Assembly: GCA_034520625.1 (NCBI GenBank)
Contig: JAXHNI010000008.1
Coordinates: 496,001 to 560,000, forward strand
DNA: 64,000 bases
Direction: 5' to 3'
Origin: JAANXG01 sp034520625
GTDB taxonomy: Bacteria; Pseudomonadota; Gammaproteobacteria; Arenicellales; JAANXG01
The translations under genes were made by a program, and so were the position numbers. Shown piece by piece: positions 18,224-26,963 of the stretch; positions within the stretch are counted from its first letter, which is position 1, and every line of letters starts with the position of its first letter. The notes beneath the pieces are model-generated. The model did not search any database. It saw only the letters and a list, made by a program, of their open reading frames with translations, and was not told the origin of the DNA.

Positions 18224-18797
18224 GGGCTAGTGCATCCCGCCATGGTTATTGCATCAGTCAGAGGCCTGCGGACACCGGGCAGCTTCGAAGCCCCGCATAA
18301 TCGGGGAGGCCAGTGCCGGGGGCTATCCCCCAGGGCTGTCGAAAACAGGGATGTTTGAGCCAGAGCGTACACGGATGTATTTACAGCGGCCCTGGGGGAT
18401 AGCCCCCGGCACTGGCCCAGTCCTCAACAACGCAGATTCTCAAATCGGGCCGCGGCCTGCGGGAGCACACCGTGCACCGAGGGCCCGGAAACACTCCGGA
18501 AGTCACGATTTCAGTGGCGGTGCTCACAAGTACTAGTACTCTTTCAAGCTGATATTGCCGCGTTCAGCGAGGCCACAAGGGCCCAGATGCGCGGCGCGCG
18601 GCTGCCGGAATAGCGTGCTATTTCAAGGGCGCGCAACAAAGCAGATGGGCCCTTGTGGCCTCGCCCGAAGGGAGCCCCCCAAATCCGCCACTGCGGCGTT
18701 GCAGTCCTTGAAAATAGCACGCTATTCCCTGCGCACTGCGCCTTGCATTGACGGATTTGGGGGGCTCTGAACACGGCAATATCAGCTTGAAAGAGTA
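18224..18797. other. intergenic region with two repeat elements
   Basis: The 574 bp between the small membrane protein gene and hisZ hold copy B of the 110-bp element (18308-18417) and a full MITE-like palindrome (18534-18800). The remainder, including about 85 bp before hisZ, should contain the hisZ promoter, but I see no clear sites. Confidence 0.55.
18308..18417 (+). repeat. 110-bp palindromic element, copy B
   Basis: Perfect 29-bp arms (18308-18336 and 18389-18417) flank the 52-nt core 18337-18388. Hairpins are AAACA-GGGA-UGUUU and GUACA-CGGA-UGUAU. Arm positions 5, 16, 17 and 18 differ from copy A, and each change is mirrored in the opposite arm. The left flank GCATAATCGGGG resembles the GCGTAATCGGGG flank of copy A. 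Confidence 0.9.
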
Positions 18798-18800
18798 CTA
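18534..18800. mobile_element. 267-bp MITE-like element with 34-bp terminal inverted repeats
   Basis: Ends 18534-18567 and 18767-18800 are inverted repeats of 34 bp with one mismatch, starting TAGTACTCTTTCAAGCTGAT. Inside are two further perfect inverted pairs: 18 bp (18567-18584 with 18647-18664) and 17 bp (18607-18623 with 18712-18728). There is no coding frame of note. If TA is the target duplication, the element proper begins GTACTC. The right end supplies the TAG stop of the small membrane protein gene. Confidence 0.8.
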
Positions 18801-18992
18801 AAACCGGGTGATGTACAGGAGCAGCGCCCCGACGGCAATCAGGAACAGGCCCATGTTTCGAAGCTGACCATCGTTGAGGTCGCGAATCATCTCGAGCGTA
18901 CGGCGCCAGCGCCCGGGGCTCAGAAAAGGCAGCATGCCTTCGAATATGAGCACCAGGGCCAGCGCAGCGCCCAGGTCCTGCCAGCTGATCAT
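18798..18992 (-). CDS. small inner-membrane protein, DUF2065 (YjeT-like)
   Basis: 64 residues with two membrane segments, LGAALALVLIFEGMLPFL and MGLFLIAVGALLLYI, joined by a basic/polar loop (SPGRWRRTLEMIRDLNDGQLRN). This matches the YjeT/DUF2065 family found beside hflC and purA in gammaproteobacteria. Function is unknown. It follows hflC by 15 nt and is likely in the same operon. Its TAG stop lies exactly in the end of the MITE-like element. Confidence 0.88.
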   Translation of the reverse strand: MISWQDLGAALALVLIFEGMLPFLSPGRWRRTLEMIRDLNDGQLRNMGLFLIAVGALLLYITRF

Positions 18993-19007
18993 GGCAGCGG
19001 CCGGACC

Positions 19008-19928
19008 TTACTGGGACAGCATGGAACCGGCGGGCCGCTCTGGCTCGTTCGCGTTCTCGTTCCCGGGCGTCGCGTTCTTGAAGTACTGGAAGAACTGCGA
19101 ATCCGGCTCCAGAACAATCAGGTCGTCCTTGCTGCTGAAGGTGTTCTCGTAGGCGTTCAGGCTGCGGTACAGGTTGTAGAACTCGCTGTTGCGGCCGAAG
19201 GCGTCGGCGTATATCTCCGTCGCCTTGGCATCGCCCTCACCGCGCAGGACCTGGCCGTCGCGCTGGGCGTTGGCGATGAGAATCCGGCGCTGTCGATCCG
19301 CATTGGAGCGTATCTTTTCGGCTTCCTCCGCACCCCGGGCCCGCAGTTCTTTCGCCACCCTGGACCGTTCGGCCTCCATGCGCCGGTATACCTGTTCGCT
19401 GACCTCTTCGACGAGATCCACCCGCTTCAGCCGCACATCCACGATCTCCACGCCGATCGCCCGCGCCTGCTCGTCCGTGGCCTTCTGGACCCGGGACATG
19501 ATCTCGTTCCGGTCCCCGGAAATCACGTTCTGCACGTTACGTTTTCCGAATTCCTCCCGGAGGCTGTTGTTCACCCGCTGGGCCAGGCGCCGCTGGGCGG
19601 CGGTGATATCGCCGGAAACGGTCACGTAGTACTGGGCCACGTCGTCCACCCGCCATTTCACGAAGGAGTCCACCACGAGGTTCTTTTTCTCGTCGGTCAG
19701 GTATTCCTGGGGGCTGAAGTCCAGAGTCTGGATGCGCGCGTCAAACTTGCGGACATTGTTGATGAACGGGTACTTCCAGTGCAGGCCCGGTTCGTGCTCC
19801 GAGCGGACGATTTCCCCGAAACGGAACACGATGGCCTTCTCACGCTCGTCCACGGTGTACAGGGCCGACGAGGCGACCACCACGACCACCACCGCGATTA
19901 TGAGTCCGAATAATGCCTTGCCACTCAT
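19008..19928 (-). CDS. hflC: FtsH modulator HflC
   Basis: 306 residues with an N-terminal membrane anchor (ALFGLIIAVVVVVVASSALY) and a SPFH/prohibitin domain (TVDEREKAIVFRFGEIVRSEHEPGLHWKYPF). A coiled-coil region is rich in Arg, Glu and Ala (EAERSRVAKELRARGAEEAE). HflC forms with HflK a periplasm-facing cage that modulates the FtsH protease. The ATG at 19928 was chosen because GGGGGA lies seven bases upstream and it follows the hflK stop by two bases; the frame also opens with TTG six bases earlier. Confidence 0.96.
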   Translation of the reverse strand: MSGKALFGLIIAVVVVVVASSALYTVDEREKAIVFRFGEIVRSEHEPGLHWKYPFINNVRKFDARIQTLDFSPQEYLTDEKKNLVVDSFVKWRVDDVAQYYVTVSGDITAAQRRLAQRVNNSLREEFGKRNVQNVISGDRNEIMSRVQKATDEQARAIGVEIVDVRLKRVDLVEEVSEQVYRRMEAERSRVAKELRARGAEEAEKIRSNADRQRRILIANAQRDGQVLRGEGDAKATEIYADAFGRNSEFYNLYRSLNAYENTFSSKDDLIVLEPDSQFFQYFKNATPGNENANEPERPAGSMLSQ

Positions 19929-19930
19929 GA

Positions 19931-21142
19931 TCAATTCCCCCGTTCGCGCAGATTGAGTCGATTGCGGCTGCCGTCCCGCGCGTCCGCCGTCGAGCGGTCG
20001 TCCGGCAGCGATGACGTCGACGGCACCATGCTAGTGTTGTCGCCGTCAGCGCGCCGCTGACGCATCAATTGATCCAGCGGCAGGTAAATCACGTTGTTGC
20101 CCCCCTCTTGGTCCAGCATGAGCTTGCTGGAGTTGCTGAGGACCTGCTCCATTTTCTCCAGATACATGCGCTGACGCGTGATGTCCGGCGCCCTTTCGTA
20201 CTGGGTGAGAATCTGCTCGAAGCGTGAGGCCTCGCCGTCGGCCTGGGCGATGATGGCTTCCTTATAGCCCTGGGCTTCCTGTATCTCCCGGGCCGCCTGG
20301 CCGCGGGCGCGGGGCAGTATGTCGTTGCGGTAGGCTTCGGCCTCGTTGATGATCCGCACCTGGTCCTCGCGGGCCTTCACGGCGTCGTCGAAAGCGGGCT
20401 TTACCTCGCGCGGCGGCTGGGCGTCCTGCATTTCCACCGCGATGACGTTGATGCCGGTCATGTAGCGGTCGAGAAACTGCTGCAGCCGTACCTGGGTCTC
20501 CTGCACCACGTCCGCCCGGCCCTCGGTGAGGACGAAGTCCAGTACGTTCGTGCCTACGACCTCGCGCAGGGCGCTTTCGGCGGAGCCCCGGACCACCTCG
20601 CGGGGATCGTCCGCGACGTTGAAGATCAGATCCTCGGGATCCTTGATGTCGTACTGCACAGCCAGCTTCATGTCGACGATGTTCTCGTCCTCGGTAAGCA
20701 TCAGGGCTTCCCGGGGCACCGACTGCTCCTGGCCCTGTCCGGTGGACCGGTAGCCGATTTCCACCGTGTTCACGTTCTGGATGTTGACGGTATTCACCTG
20801 CTCAACCGGCCAGGGAACATGCCATTGCAGGCCCGGCAGGGTCGTCGTGCGATATTCGCCGAAGCGCAGCACCACGCCGCGCGTGCCCTCTTCAACCACG
20901 TAGAAGCCGGTCAGCGCCCATACCACCAGGGCGACCACGGCGAGCGCGCTGATTCCGGCTTTGCCGGGCAGCGATCCGCCACCGCCGCCGGAACCGCCTC
21001 CGCCGCCCTTGCGGCCGCCAAAAAACCCCTGCAGGGTCTTCTGCACGTTCTTGACGATGTCGTCCAGATCAGGCGGGCCGCTGCGCCCTCCCTTCTGGCC
21101 CCAGGGGTCATTGCCGCCGGGCCCGGGTTGATTCCAGGACAT
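19931..21142 (-). CDS. hflK: FtsH modulator HflK
   Basis: 403 residues. It begins MSWNQPGPGGNDPWGQ, a Gly/Pro-rich cytoplasmic N-terminus typical of HflK, then a membrane segment (AGISALAVVALVVWALTGFYVV), then the SPFH domain (EEGTRGVVLRFGEYRTTTLPGLQWHVPWPVE) and a helical region (YRNDILPRARGQAAREIQEA). It partners HflC around FtsH. A strong AAGGAG lies upstream of the ATG. Order hfq-hflX-hflK-hflC is conserved. Confidence 0.96.
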   Translation of the reverse strand: MSWNQPGPGGNDPWGQKGGRSGPPDLDDIVKNVQKTLQGFFGGRKGGGGGSGGGGGSLPGKAGISALAVVALVVWALTGFYVVEEGTRGVVLRFGEYRTTTLPGLQWHVPWPVEQVNTVNIQNVNTVEIGYRSTGQGQEQSVPREALMLTEDENIVDMKLAVQYDIKDPEDLIFNVADDPREVVRGSAESALREVVGTNVLDFVLTEGRADVVQETQVRLQQFLDRYMTGINVIAVEMQDAQPPREVKPAFDDAVKAREDQVRIINEAEAYRNDILPRARGQAAREIQEAQGYKEAIIAQADGEASRFEQILTQYERAPDITRQRMYLEKMEQVLSNSSKLMLDQEGGNNVIYLPLDQLMRQRRADGDNTSMVPSTSSLPDDRSTADARDGSRNRLNLRERGN

Positions 21143-21280
21143 GTAATACGCTCCTTAGCTGAGGATATGGGAGACCGGTGTATTCAGAGAAAGATCTTAT
21201 CAGGCTCACGGGTCGCGAAACGACTCAAACTGCGATTCTAACAGACCGGAGGCATCGCCTGCGCGGTTGAATCGGCCGCG

Positions 21281-22597
21281 TCAATTGGCCAGTGCGCTCC
21301 CCCGGGCGTCTTCAATGACGCGGCACTTGCCGAATTCGTGGAGCTGGCCGAGCCTGCCCCACTGGGCGTCGTCGATATCCACTTCGAGAAGCCAGCCGCC
21401 CTCTTCGTCGGTCTTCTCGGACACCACCACCGCCCGGTCATAGAGAAATGCGCGCACCCGCGCCGCCGTCGGCGGCACGCACACGCGCTCGTGGCGGGTA
21501 TCCCGGAAAACGAGGGATTCCAGCGCTTCGGACAGGGCCCGAATACCGTCGCCGCGGTGGGCGGACGCCCACACGGCGGCAGGCGTCCCGTCCTCGCGGT
21601 TTTCGACGCGGGTCCGGGAATCCGGAGTCAGATCGATCTTGTTGTAGACCAGCAGCTGCGGCACATCCTCCGCGCCAATCTCCTCGAGCACCCGGTTGAC
21701 GTGCTCGATACGCTCGTCTCGGTCCTCGGCGGCGCTGTCCACCACGTGAAGCAGCAGCGTGGCGCTGGAGACCTCCTCGAGCGTCGAATGGAACGCCTGC
21801 ACCAGTGAATGCGGCAGATGCCTGATGAATCCCACAGTGTCGGACAGCACGATCTCCCGGCGGTTCGGCAGCACCAGCTTGCGCATGGTCGGATCCAGGG
21901 TCGCGAACAGGAGGTCCTCGGCGTACAGGCTCTCCCCCGTCAGGCGGTTGAACAGGGACGACTTGCCGGCATTGGTGTACCCCACCAGGCACACGGTGGG
22001 TATGGGCACCTTGCGCCGCGACTTGCGCCGCAGCGCCCGCTGCGCGGAAACCCGCTCCAGCCGCTTTTTCAGATACTTGATGCGCTGGCCGATGAGCCGG
22101 CGGTCCGTCTCGAGCTGGGTTTCGCCGGGCCCGCGCAGGCCGATGCCGCCCTTCTGGCGCTCCAGGTGCGTCCAGCCCCGTACCAGCCGCGTGGACAGAT
22201 GACGCAGCTGCGCCAGCTCGACCTGCAGCTTGCCTTCCCGCGTTTCCGCCCGCTGGGCGAAGATGTCCAGGATCAGGCCGGTACGGTCCAGGACCCGGCA
22301 TTGCAGGGCCTTCTCCAGGTTGCGTTCCTGCACCGGGCTCAGTGCATGGTCGAACAGCACGAGCTCACCTTGGTGGCGCACCACGGAATCCCTGAGCTCC
22401 TCCAGCTTTCCCTTACCGATGAATGTGGCGGGATGGGGGTTTCTGCGCACGCCCGTGATGCAGTCCAACACCCGGGCGCCGGCGCTCCTGGCGAGCAGCG
22501 ACAGTTCTTCCAGGGAATCGGAATGCTCGTCCGAGCGCGAACGCTGCTGGACCAGCAGCGTTCGCTCTGGCCGCGCTGCGGTGGCGGCGCCCGTCAC
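21281..22597 (-). CDS. hflX: ribosome-associated GTPase HflX
   Basis: 438 residues from GTG 22597. The N-terminal HflX domain (DSLEELSLLARSAGARVLDC, FIGKGKLEELRD) is followed by a helical linker (GPGETQLETDRRLI) and a GTPase domain with G1 GYTNAGKSS, G3 DTVGF and G4 YNKIDL. HflX splits stalled 70S ribosomes, especially after heat stress. It lies 29 nt after hfq in the standard cluster. The translation start is inferred from the frame; no strong ribosome site is visible. Confidence 0.95.
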   Translation of the reverse strand: MTGAATAARPERTLLVQQRSRSDEHSDSLEELSLLARSAGARVLDCITGVRRNPHPATFIGKGKLEELRDSVVRHQGELVLFDHALSPVQERNLEKALQCRVLDRTGLILDIFAQRAETREGKLQVELAQLRHLSTRLVRGWTHLERQKGGIGLRGPGETQLETDRRLIGQRIKYLKKRLERVSAQRALRRKSRRKVPIPTVCLVGYTNAGKSSLFNRLTGESLYAEDLLFATLDPTMRKLVLPNRREIVLSDTVGFIRHLPHSLVQAFHSTLEEVSSATLLLHVVDSAAEDRDERIEHVNRVLEEIGAEDVPQLLVYNKIDLTPDSRTRVENREDGTPAAVWASAHRGDGIRALSEALESLVFRDTRHERVCVPPTAARVRAFLYDRAVVVSEKTDEEGGWLLEVDIDDAQWGRLGQLHEFGKCRVIEDARGSALAN

Positions 22598-22626
22598 GGA
22601 TGTACGGGTTTCATGCGTCGCGGGAA

Positions 22627-22878
22627 CTACTCCTCAACGGCTTCCGAGCCGTCGTCATAGGGAACCTTGACAGCCTTTGAGGGCACGATGGTCGAGATAG
22701 CGTGCTTGTAGATCATCTGGCTCACGCTGTTCTTCAACAGCACCACGAACTGATCAAAGGATTCGACCTGGCCCTGCAGCTTGATTCCGTTCACCAGGTA
22801 AATCGACACCGGAACTCTTTCTTTACGCAGAATATTCAGAAACGGGTCTTGAAGGGCCGTGCCTTTCTGTTGAGCCAT
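22627..22878 (-). CDS. hfq: RNA chaperone Hfq
   Basis: 83 residues. It begins MAQQKGTALQDPFLNILRKE, with Sm1 motif VNGIKLQGQVESFDQFVVLL and Sm2 motif YKHAISTIVPS. Hfq hexamers pair small RNAs with mRNAs. The C-terminal tail is very short (about 12 residues, acidic DDGSEAVEE), as in pseudomonads rather than enterics. GAGGAG stands nine bases before the ATG. It lies between miaA and hflX. Confidence 0.98.
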   Translation of the reverse strand: MAQQKGTALQDPFLNILRKERVPVSIYLVNGIKLQGQVESFDQFVVLLKNSVSQMIYKHAISTIVPSKAVKVPYDDGSEAVEE

Positions 22879-22949
22879 TAGTAGTCACTCCTCATTGTTA
22901 TACATCGTGCAGCATCTCAGCCCGGTAATGCGGCCGGGTCGTCCGGATT

Positions 22950-23903
22950 TCAAGCACCTTCAGGCGCCGGCACCGCTGCCATCAGCGGGCTCGACGCCAG
23001 GTACTCGCTGACCCCGCGGGCGGCGCCGGGGTGATCACTGTCGATCCAGGTCAGCGCCGGCTGACCACGCATCCAGGTCAATTGCCGCTTTGCCAAGCGT
23101 CTCGTGGCAGCAATACTTGCTTCCGTCATGCGATTGTAACCCACCTGCCCCCTCAAATAAGCGGACACCTGACGGTATCCGACCAGCCTGAGGGACGGAG
23201 GTTCCGGCTGGTTCCCGTAGTTTTCCAGCAATCCGGCCACCTCGTCCACAAAGCCCGTTTCCAGCATGCGCCGAAACCGTGCCTCAATGCGCCGGTGGAG
23301 GCTGTCCCGGCCCGCCGGAGCGAGGGCCAGGCGGATCAACGGCCAGGGTGGTCTGTCGTTGACGCCGGCGCGCCGGCGCACGTTCCCGCCGGTCAGGGTG
23401 TTGATTTCCAGCGCGCGCTGTATTCGCTGTCCGTCCGCTGGCCCAATCTCGGCGGCGCGCCGGGGATCGATGCCCGCGAGCTCGGCGTGCAGCGCCGGCC
23501 AGCCTTGTCGCGCGGCCCGCGCCTCGATCGCCGCGCGCAATCCCTGGTCCGCCGGAGGCAATTCCGGCAGACCGTGGAGCAGCGCGTTGAAGTAGAACAT
23601 CGTACCACCGGCCAGCACGGGGACGCGGCCCCGTGCGCGCACTTCGTCGATCAGACGCAACGCATCGTCGCGAAACCGGGCCGCGGAATAGCTTTCGTCG
23701 GGCGCCAGTATATCGATCAGGTGATGCGGGCAGATCCGTCGTTCTGCCTCGCTCGCCTTGGCGGTGCCGATATCAAGCCCCCGGTATACCTGGGCCGCAT
23801 CCACGCTGATGATCTCCACCGCGTAGCGCCGGGCAATGGCGCAGGCGAGCGCGGTCTTGCCCGAGGCGGTGGGCCCCAAGAGGAAAATCACCGGCAGAGT
23901 CAT
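22950..23903 (-). CDS. miaA: tRNA dimethylallyltransferase
   Basis: 317 residues. P-loop GPTASGKTALA (residues about 10-20), SVDAAQVYRGLDIGTAKAS with the substrate-binding Asp, and RICPHHLIDILAPDESYSAARF, then GGTMFYFNALLHGLP. MiaA adds a dimethylallyl group to A37 of tRNAs reading UNN codons. The start MTLPVIFLLGPT (23903) matches the family; the frame is open 62 codons further up, inside mutL. It begins 17 nt after mutL and precedes hfq. Confidence 0.97.
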   Translation of the reverse strand: MTLPVIFLLGPTASGKTALACAIARRYAVEIISVDAAQVYRGLDIGTAKASEAERRICPHHLIDILAPDESYSAARFRDDALRLIDEVRARGRVPVLAGGTMFYFNALLHGLPELPPADQGLRAAIEARAARQGWPALHAELAGIDPRRAAEIGPADGQRIQRALEINTLTGGNVRRRAGVNDRPPWPLIRLALAPAGRDSLHRRIEARFRRMLETGFVDEVAGLLENYGNQPEPPSLRLVGYRQVSAYLRGQVGYNRMTEASIAATRRLAKRQLTWMRGQPALTWIDSDHPGAARGVSEYLASSPLMAAVPAPEGA

Positions 23904-23920
23904 GGATGCGGGGCGGCCGG

Positions 23921-25690
23921 TTATCGACCCCGCAGAAACCAGCCGTCGAGCTCCGCGAGGTCGAACTGCACCCAGGTCGGGCGTCCGTGGTTGCACTGGC
24001 CGCTGCGTTCCGTTTCCTCCATCCGGCGCAGCAGGGCGTTCATTTCGCCGATGGTCAGAGACCGGTGGGCGCGTACCGATCCGTGGCACGCCATGGTGGA
24101 CAGCAGCTCGTCGGACATCACCTGCACGCGGTCGCTGCGGCCGTACTCGAGAAGATCCGACAGGATATCGCGCACCAGCGCCGCAGTGTCTCCGCCCTGG
24201 AGCGCAGCCGGCACCTGCCGCACGGCCAGAGTCCGCTCCCCGAGCGCTTCGACCTCCAGGCCGAAGGTCGTGAACAACTCCCGGTGCTCCGCCCAGGCGC
24301 TCATTTCGGCGTCCCCCACCTCGAGCGTGACGGGCACCAGCAGGGGCTGGGCGGCAATGGCGTCGGAGTCGTACTGAGTCTTCAACTTTTCATAGGTGAT
24401 GCGTTCGTGGGCGGCGTGCATGTCCACCACCACCAGACCCCCGGCGTTCTGCGCCAGGATGTAAATCCCGTGTATCTGGGCCACGGCATAACCCAGTGCC
24501 GGCACCGGTCCGCGGGGCTCGGACGGCCCGCCTTCTTCCGGCGCTTCACTCAGTTGACGGTACGTGTCGAGCTGTTCCCTGACCTGTTCCGGCAGCGCCA
24601 TCGACGACTGCCCGCCACCCCGATGGCCGACTGCGGGAGCGCCCGGGCCGGTGCCGGTGTGGGCCGCAGCCGGTGGCGACACTTCCCCCGCCGGCCTGGA
24701 AACCTGCCGCTTGACGGCGCTGCGGACGAAATCGTGGACGCTGCGGCTGTCGCGGAAGCGCACTTCGTGCTTGGTGGGATGGACGTTGACGTCCACCAGG
24801 GCGGGATCCAGCTCCAGATACAGCACGAATGCCGGATGGCGGCCGTGGTACATCACGTCCTGGTAGGCCGACCGGATGGCATGGGCGATGGTCTTGTCCC
24901 GCACCGCGCGGCCATTGACGAAAAAATACTGCAGCGTCGCCTGGGGCCGGGAGAACGTCGGCAGGCCGCACCAGCCGGACAGGCGCATGCCGAACCCCTC
25001 CTCGTTCATGTATGCCGACTGCCCGGAAAACTCTCCGCCGCACACGGCGGCGATGCGCGTAATGCACTCGTCCCGGCTCGACGCCCGCGGATAGCGGCTG
25101 GCGCGGCCGTCGTTGTGCCGGAACGAGAATTCCACATCGAAGCGGCTCAGCGCCAGCCGTTTGATGTTCTGGTCGATGTGTTTCAGCTCAGTGGATTCGG
25201 CCTTGAGAAACTTCCGGCGCGCCGGGGTATTGAAGAACAGATCGGTGATCTCAACGGTGGTGCCCGCGGGGTGGGCCGACGGCCTGGGCTCGCCCACCAC
25301 GCTGCCGCCCTCGCAGTGAACGCACCAGGCCTGCTCCAGGTCCCCGGTCCGGGAGGTCAGAGTCATACGGGAGACCGAAGCGATACTTGGCAGCGCCTCG
25401 CCCCGGAATCCCAGCGAGCCGACCCGCTCCAGATCCTCCAGGCTGCGCAGCTTGCTGGTGGCATGTCGGGACAGCGCCAGGGCAAGCTGCTCCGGCGGGA
25501 TCCCCGCGCCATTGTCCGTGACCCGGATGCGCTTTACCCCGCCCCGGTCGGCCTCCACCTGGATCCGGGTCGCACCGGCGTCCAGGCTGTTCTCCAACAG
25601 CTCCTTCACCGCCGCCGCGGGCCGCTCCACCACTTCGCCGGCGGCGATCTGGTTCACCAGCCGCGAGTCCAGAATTTCGATCGCGCTCAT
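23921..25690 (-). CDS. mutL: DNA mismatch repair protein MutL
   Basis: 589 residues. The GHKL ATPase core has QIAAGEVV, KELLENSLDAGA, VTDNGAGIP and GSLGFRGEALPSIASVS. The C-terminal dimerisation domain carries DMHAAHERITYE, fitting the metal-dependent endonuclease motif DQHA-x2-E-x4-E with Met for Gln, plus MACHGSVRAH and CNHGRPTW near the end. This points to a nicking MutL, as in bacteria without MutH. The start MSAIEILDSRL follows the amiC stop by one base. A Pro/Ala-rich linker lies around residues 330-400. Confidence 0.97.
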   Translation of the reverse strand: MSAIEILDSRLVNQIAAGEVVERPAAAVKELLENSLDAGATRIQVEADRGGVKRIRVTDNGAGIPPEQLALALSRHATSKLRSLEDLERVGSLGFRGEALPSIASVSRMTLTSRTGDLEQAWCVHCEGGSVVGEPRPSAHPAGTTVEITDLFFNTPARRKFLKAESTELKHIDQNIKRLALSRFDVEFSFRHNDGRASRYPRASSRDECITRIAAVCGGEFSGQSAYMNEEGFGMRLSGWCGLPTFSRPQATLQYFFVNGRAVRDKTIAHAIRSAYQDVMYHGRHPAFVLYLELDPALVDVNVHPTKHEVRFRDSRSVHDFVRSAVKRQVSRPAGEVSPPAAAHTGTGPGAPAVGHRGGGQSSMALPEQVREQLDTYRQLSEAPEEGGPSEPRGPVPALGYAVAQIHGIYILAQNAGGLVVVDMHAAHERITYEKLKTQYDSDAIAAQPLLVPVTLEVGDAEMSAWAEHRELFTTFGLEVEALGERTLAVRQVPAALQGGDTAALVRDILSDLLEYGRSDRVQVMSDELLSTMACHGSVRAHRSLTIGEMNALLRRMEETERSGQCNHGRPTWVQFDLAELDGWFLRGR

Positions 25691-25691
25691 G

Positions 25692-26963
25692 TCAGCTTCC
25701 GGGAATACGCAGTTTCTGGCCGACCCGGACCACGTCGCCATTCATATTGTTCACTTTTTTCAGGTCGTTGACGCTGATGCGGTAGCGTTGCGCGATTTCG
25801 GACAGGGTGTCACCGCGTTTCACGACGTAGACCGGGGGCCGCGAGCCCGGATTCCGGCGCTCGTAGTAGCGCCTGACCCCATCGTAGATGGCACCGGCAA
25901 CCTTGCGCCGGTGTGATGCGGTTCGCAGCAACTCTTCCTCGTGGGGATTGGACAGGTAGGCGCTTTCCACCAGGACCGATGGAATATCCGGCGATTTCAG
26001 GACGGCGAAGCCGGCGTATTCGACCTTGTTTCGATGCACCTCGCCGATGCGGCGCAGGCCGCTCAGGATGTCCGCCGCCAGCTCCCGGCTGTCACTGATG
26101 CTTTTCGTCATCGACAGGTCCCACAGGACGCGGGCCACGGTGTCGTCCTTGTCCCGCAGGCTGACCCCGCCGATCAAGTCTGCGGCGTTCTCCTTGCTGG
26201 ACAACCACCGGGCCGCCTCGCTCGAGGCGCCGTCCGTGGACAGGGTGTACACTGACGACCCCCGCACCGAGCGCTGGGGAAATGCGTCCGCGTGTATGGA
26301 TACGAACAGGTCCGCCTGGGCGGAGCGCGCGATGGCGGTGCGCCGCCGCAGCGATATGTAATAGTCGCCGGTACGCACCAGCACGCCCTGCATCGCCGGA
26401 TCTTCGTCCACCAGCTTCTTCACCTCTCTGGCGATGGCCAGCGTCACGTCCTTCTCCCGCGTCCGCCGCGGGCCGATCGCCCCGGGGTCCTCGCCACCGT
26501 GGCCGGCATCGATGGCGACGATGAAACGCTCCGAATCCTCCGGCACGTCCGCCGCCACGCGGCTTTCCCGGTCCGTCCTGCCGTGGAGGTCCAGCACCAG
26601 GCGATGACCGTAGATCTCGTTGGGCTCGAGGAGAAACGTCTTTGGCTCCGCTGCCACCTTGAGAGTGAAAACCACGCGCAATACACCGGGTCTGGGCTGA
26701 CCGCTGTGGACCTTGATTACGAAGCGGCCGTCATCGTCCATCTCGGGCGGGCGATTCGCGAACTCGGCGCCGGGCAGATCCAGATAAACGCGATGGGGAT
26801 TCTCCAGTACGCCGATCTCGTACTCCACCGGCGCGCTCAGGTCGAACACCAGGCGGGTATGGTCCGGCGCCTGCCACGCGCGCAGGTTCTTGACGGTTAC
26901 CGGAGCCGCCTGCGCGGCCGCGACAAGCAACAGCAGAATCAGTGTGGCGGCTAGACGGTACAA
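25692..26963 (-). CDS. amiC: N-acetylmuramoyl-L-alanine amidase (AmiB/AmiC type) with LysM
   Basis: 423 residues from a TTG at 26963, preceded by GGGGGA, overlapping the tsaE end by 13 nt. A signal peptide (LAATLILLLLVAAAQA) is followed by an AMIN domain (VTVKNLRAWQAPDHTRLVF), an Amidase_3 zinc domain (VAIDAGHGGEDPGAIG, SIHADAF, VLVESAYLSN) and a C-terminal LysM (YVVKRGDTLSEIAQRY). It cuts the amide between MurNAc and the stem peptide at the septum. LysM on the C-terminus is typical of AmiB-like enzymes. The start is inferred; no ATG fits. Confidence 0.92.
   Translation of the reverse strand: MYRLAATLILLLLVAAAQAAPVTVKNLRAWQAPDHTRLVFDLSAPVEYEIGVLENPHRVYLDLPGAEFANRPPEMDDDGRFVIKVHSGQPRPGVLRVVFTLKVAAEPKTFLLEPNEIYGHRLVLDLHGRTDRESRVAADVPEDSERFIVAIDAGHGGEDPGAIGPRRTREKDVTLAIAREVKKLVDEDPAMQGVLVRTGDYYISLRRRTAIARSAQADLFVSIHADAFPQRSVRGSSVYTLSTDGASSEAARWLSSKENAADLIGGVSLRDKDDTVARVLWDLSMTKSISDSRELAADILSGLRRIGEVHRNKVEYAGFAVLKSPDIPSVLVESAYLSNPHEEELLRTASHRRKVAGAIYDGVRRYYERRNPGSRPPVYVVKRGDTLSEIAQRYRISVNDLKKVNNMNGDVVRVGQKLRIPGS

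Noticed and set aside
18249..18536. Short frames translating the 110-bp element, with peptide GLSKTGMFEPERT
   Set aside because: The same peptide occurs at several copies because the repeat is the same. The palindrome, the absence of starts, and compensatory arm changes show it is not coding.
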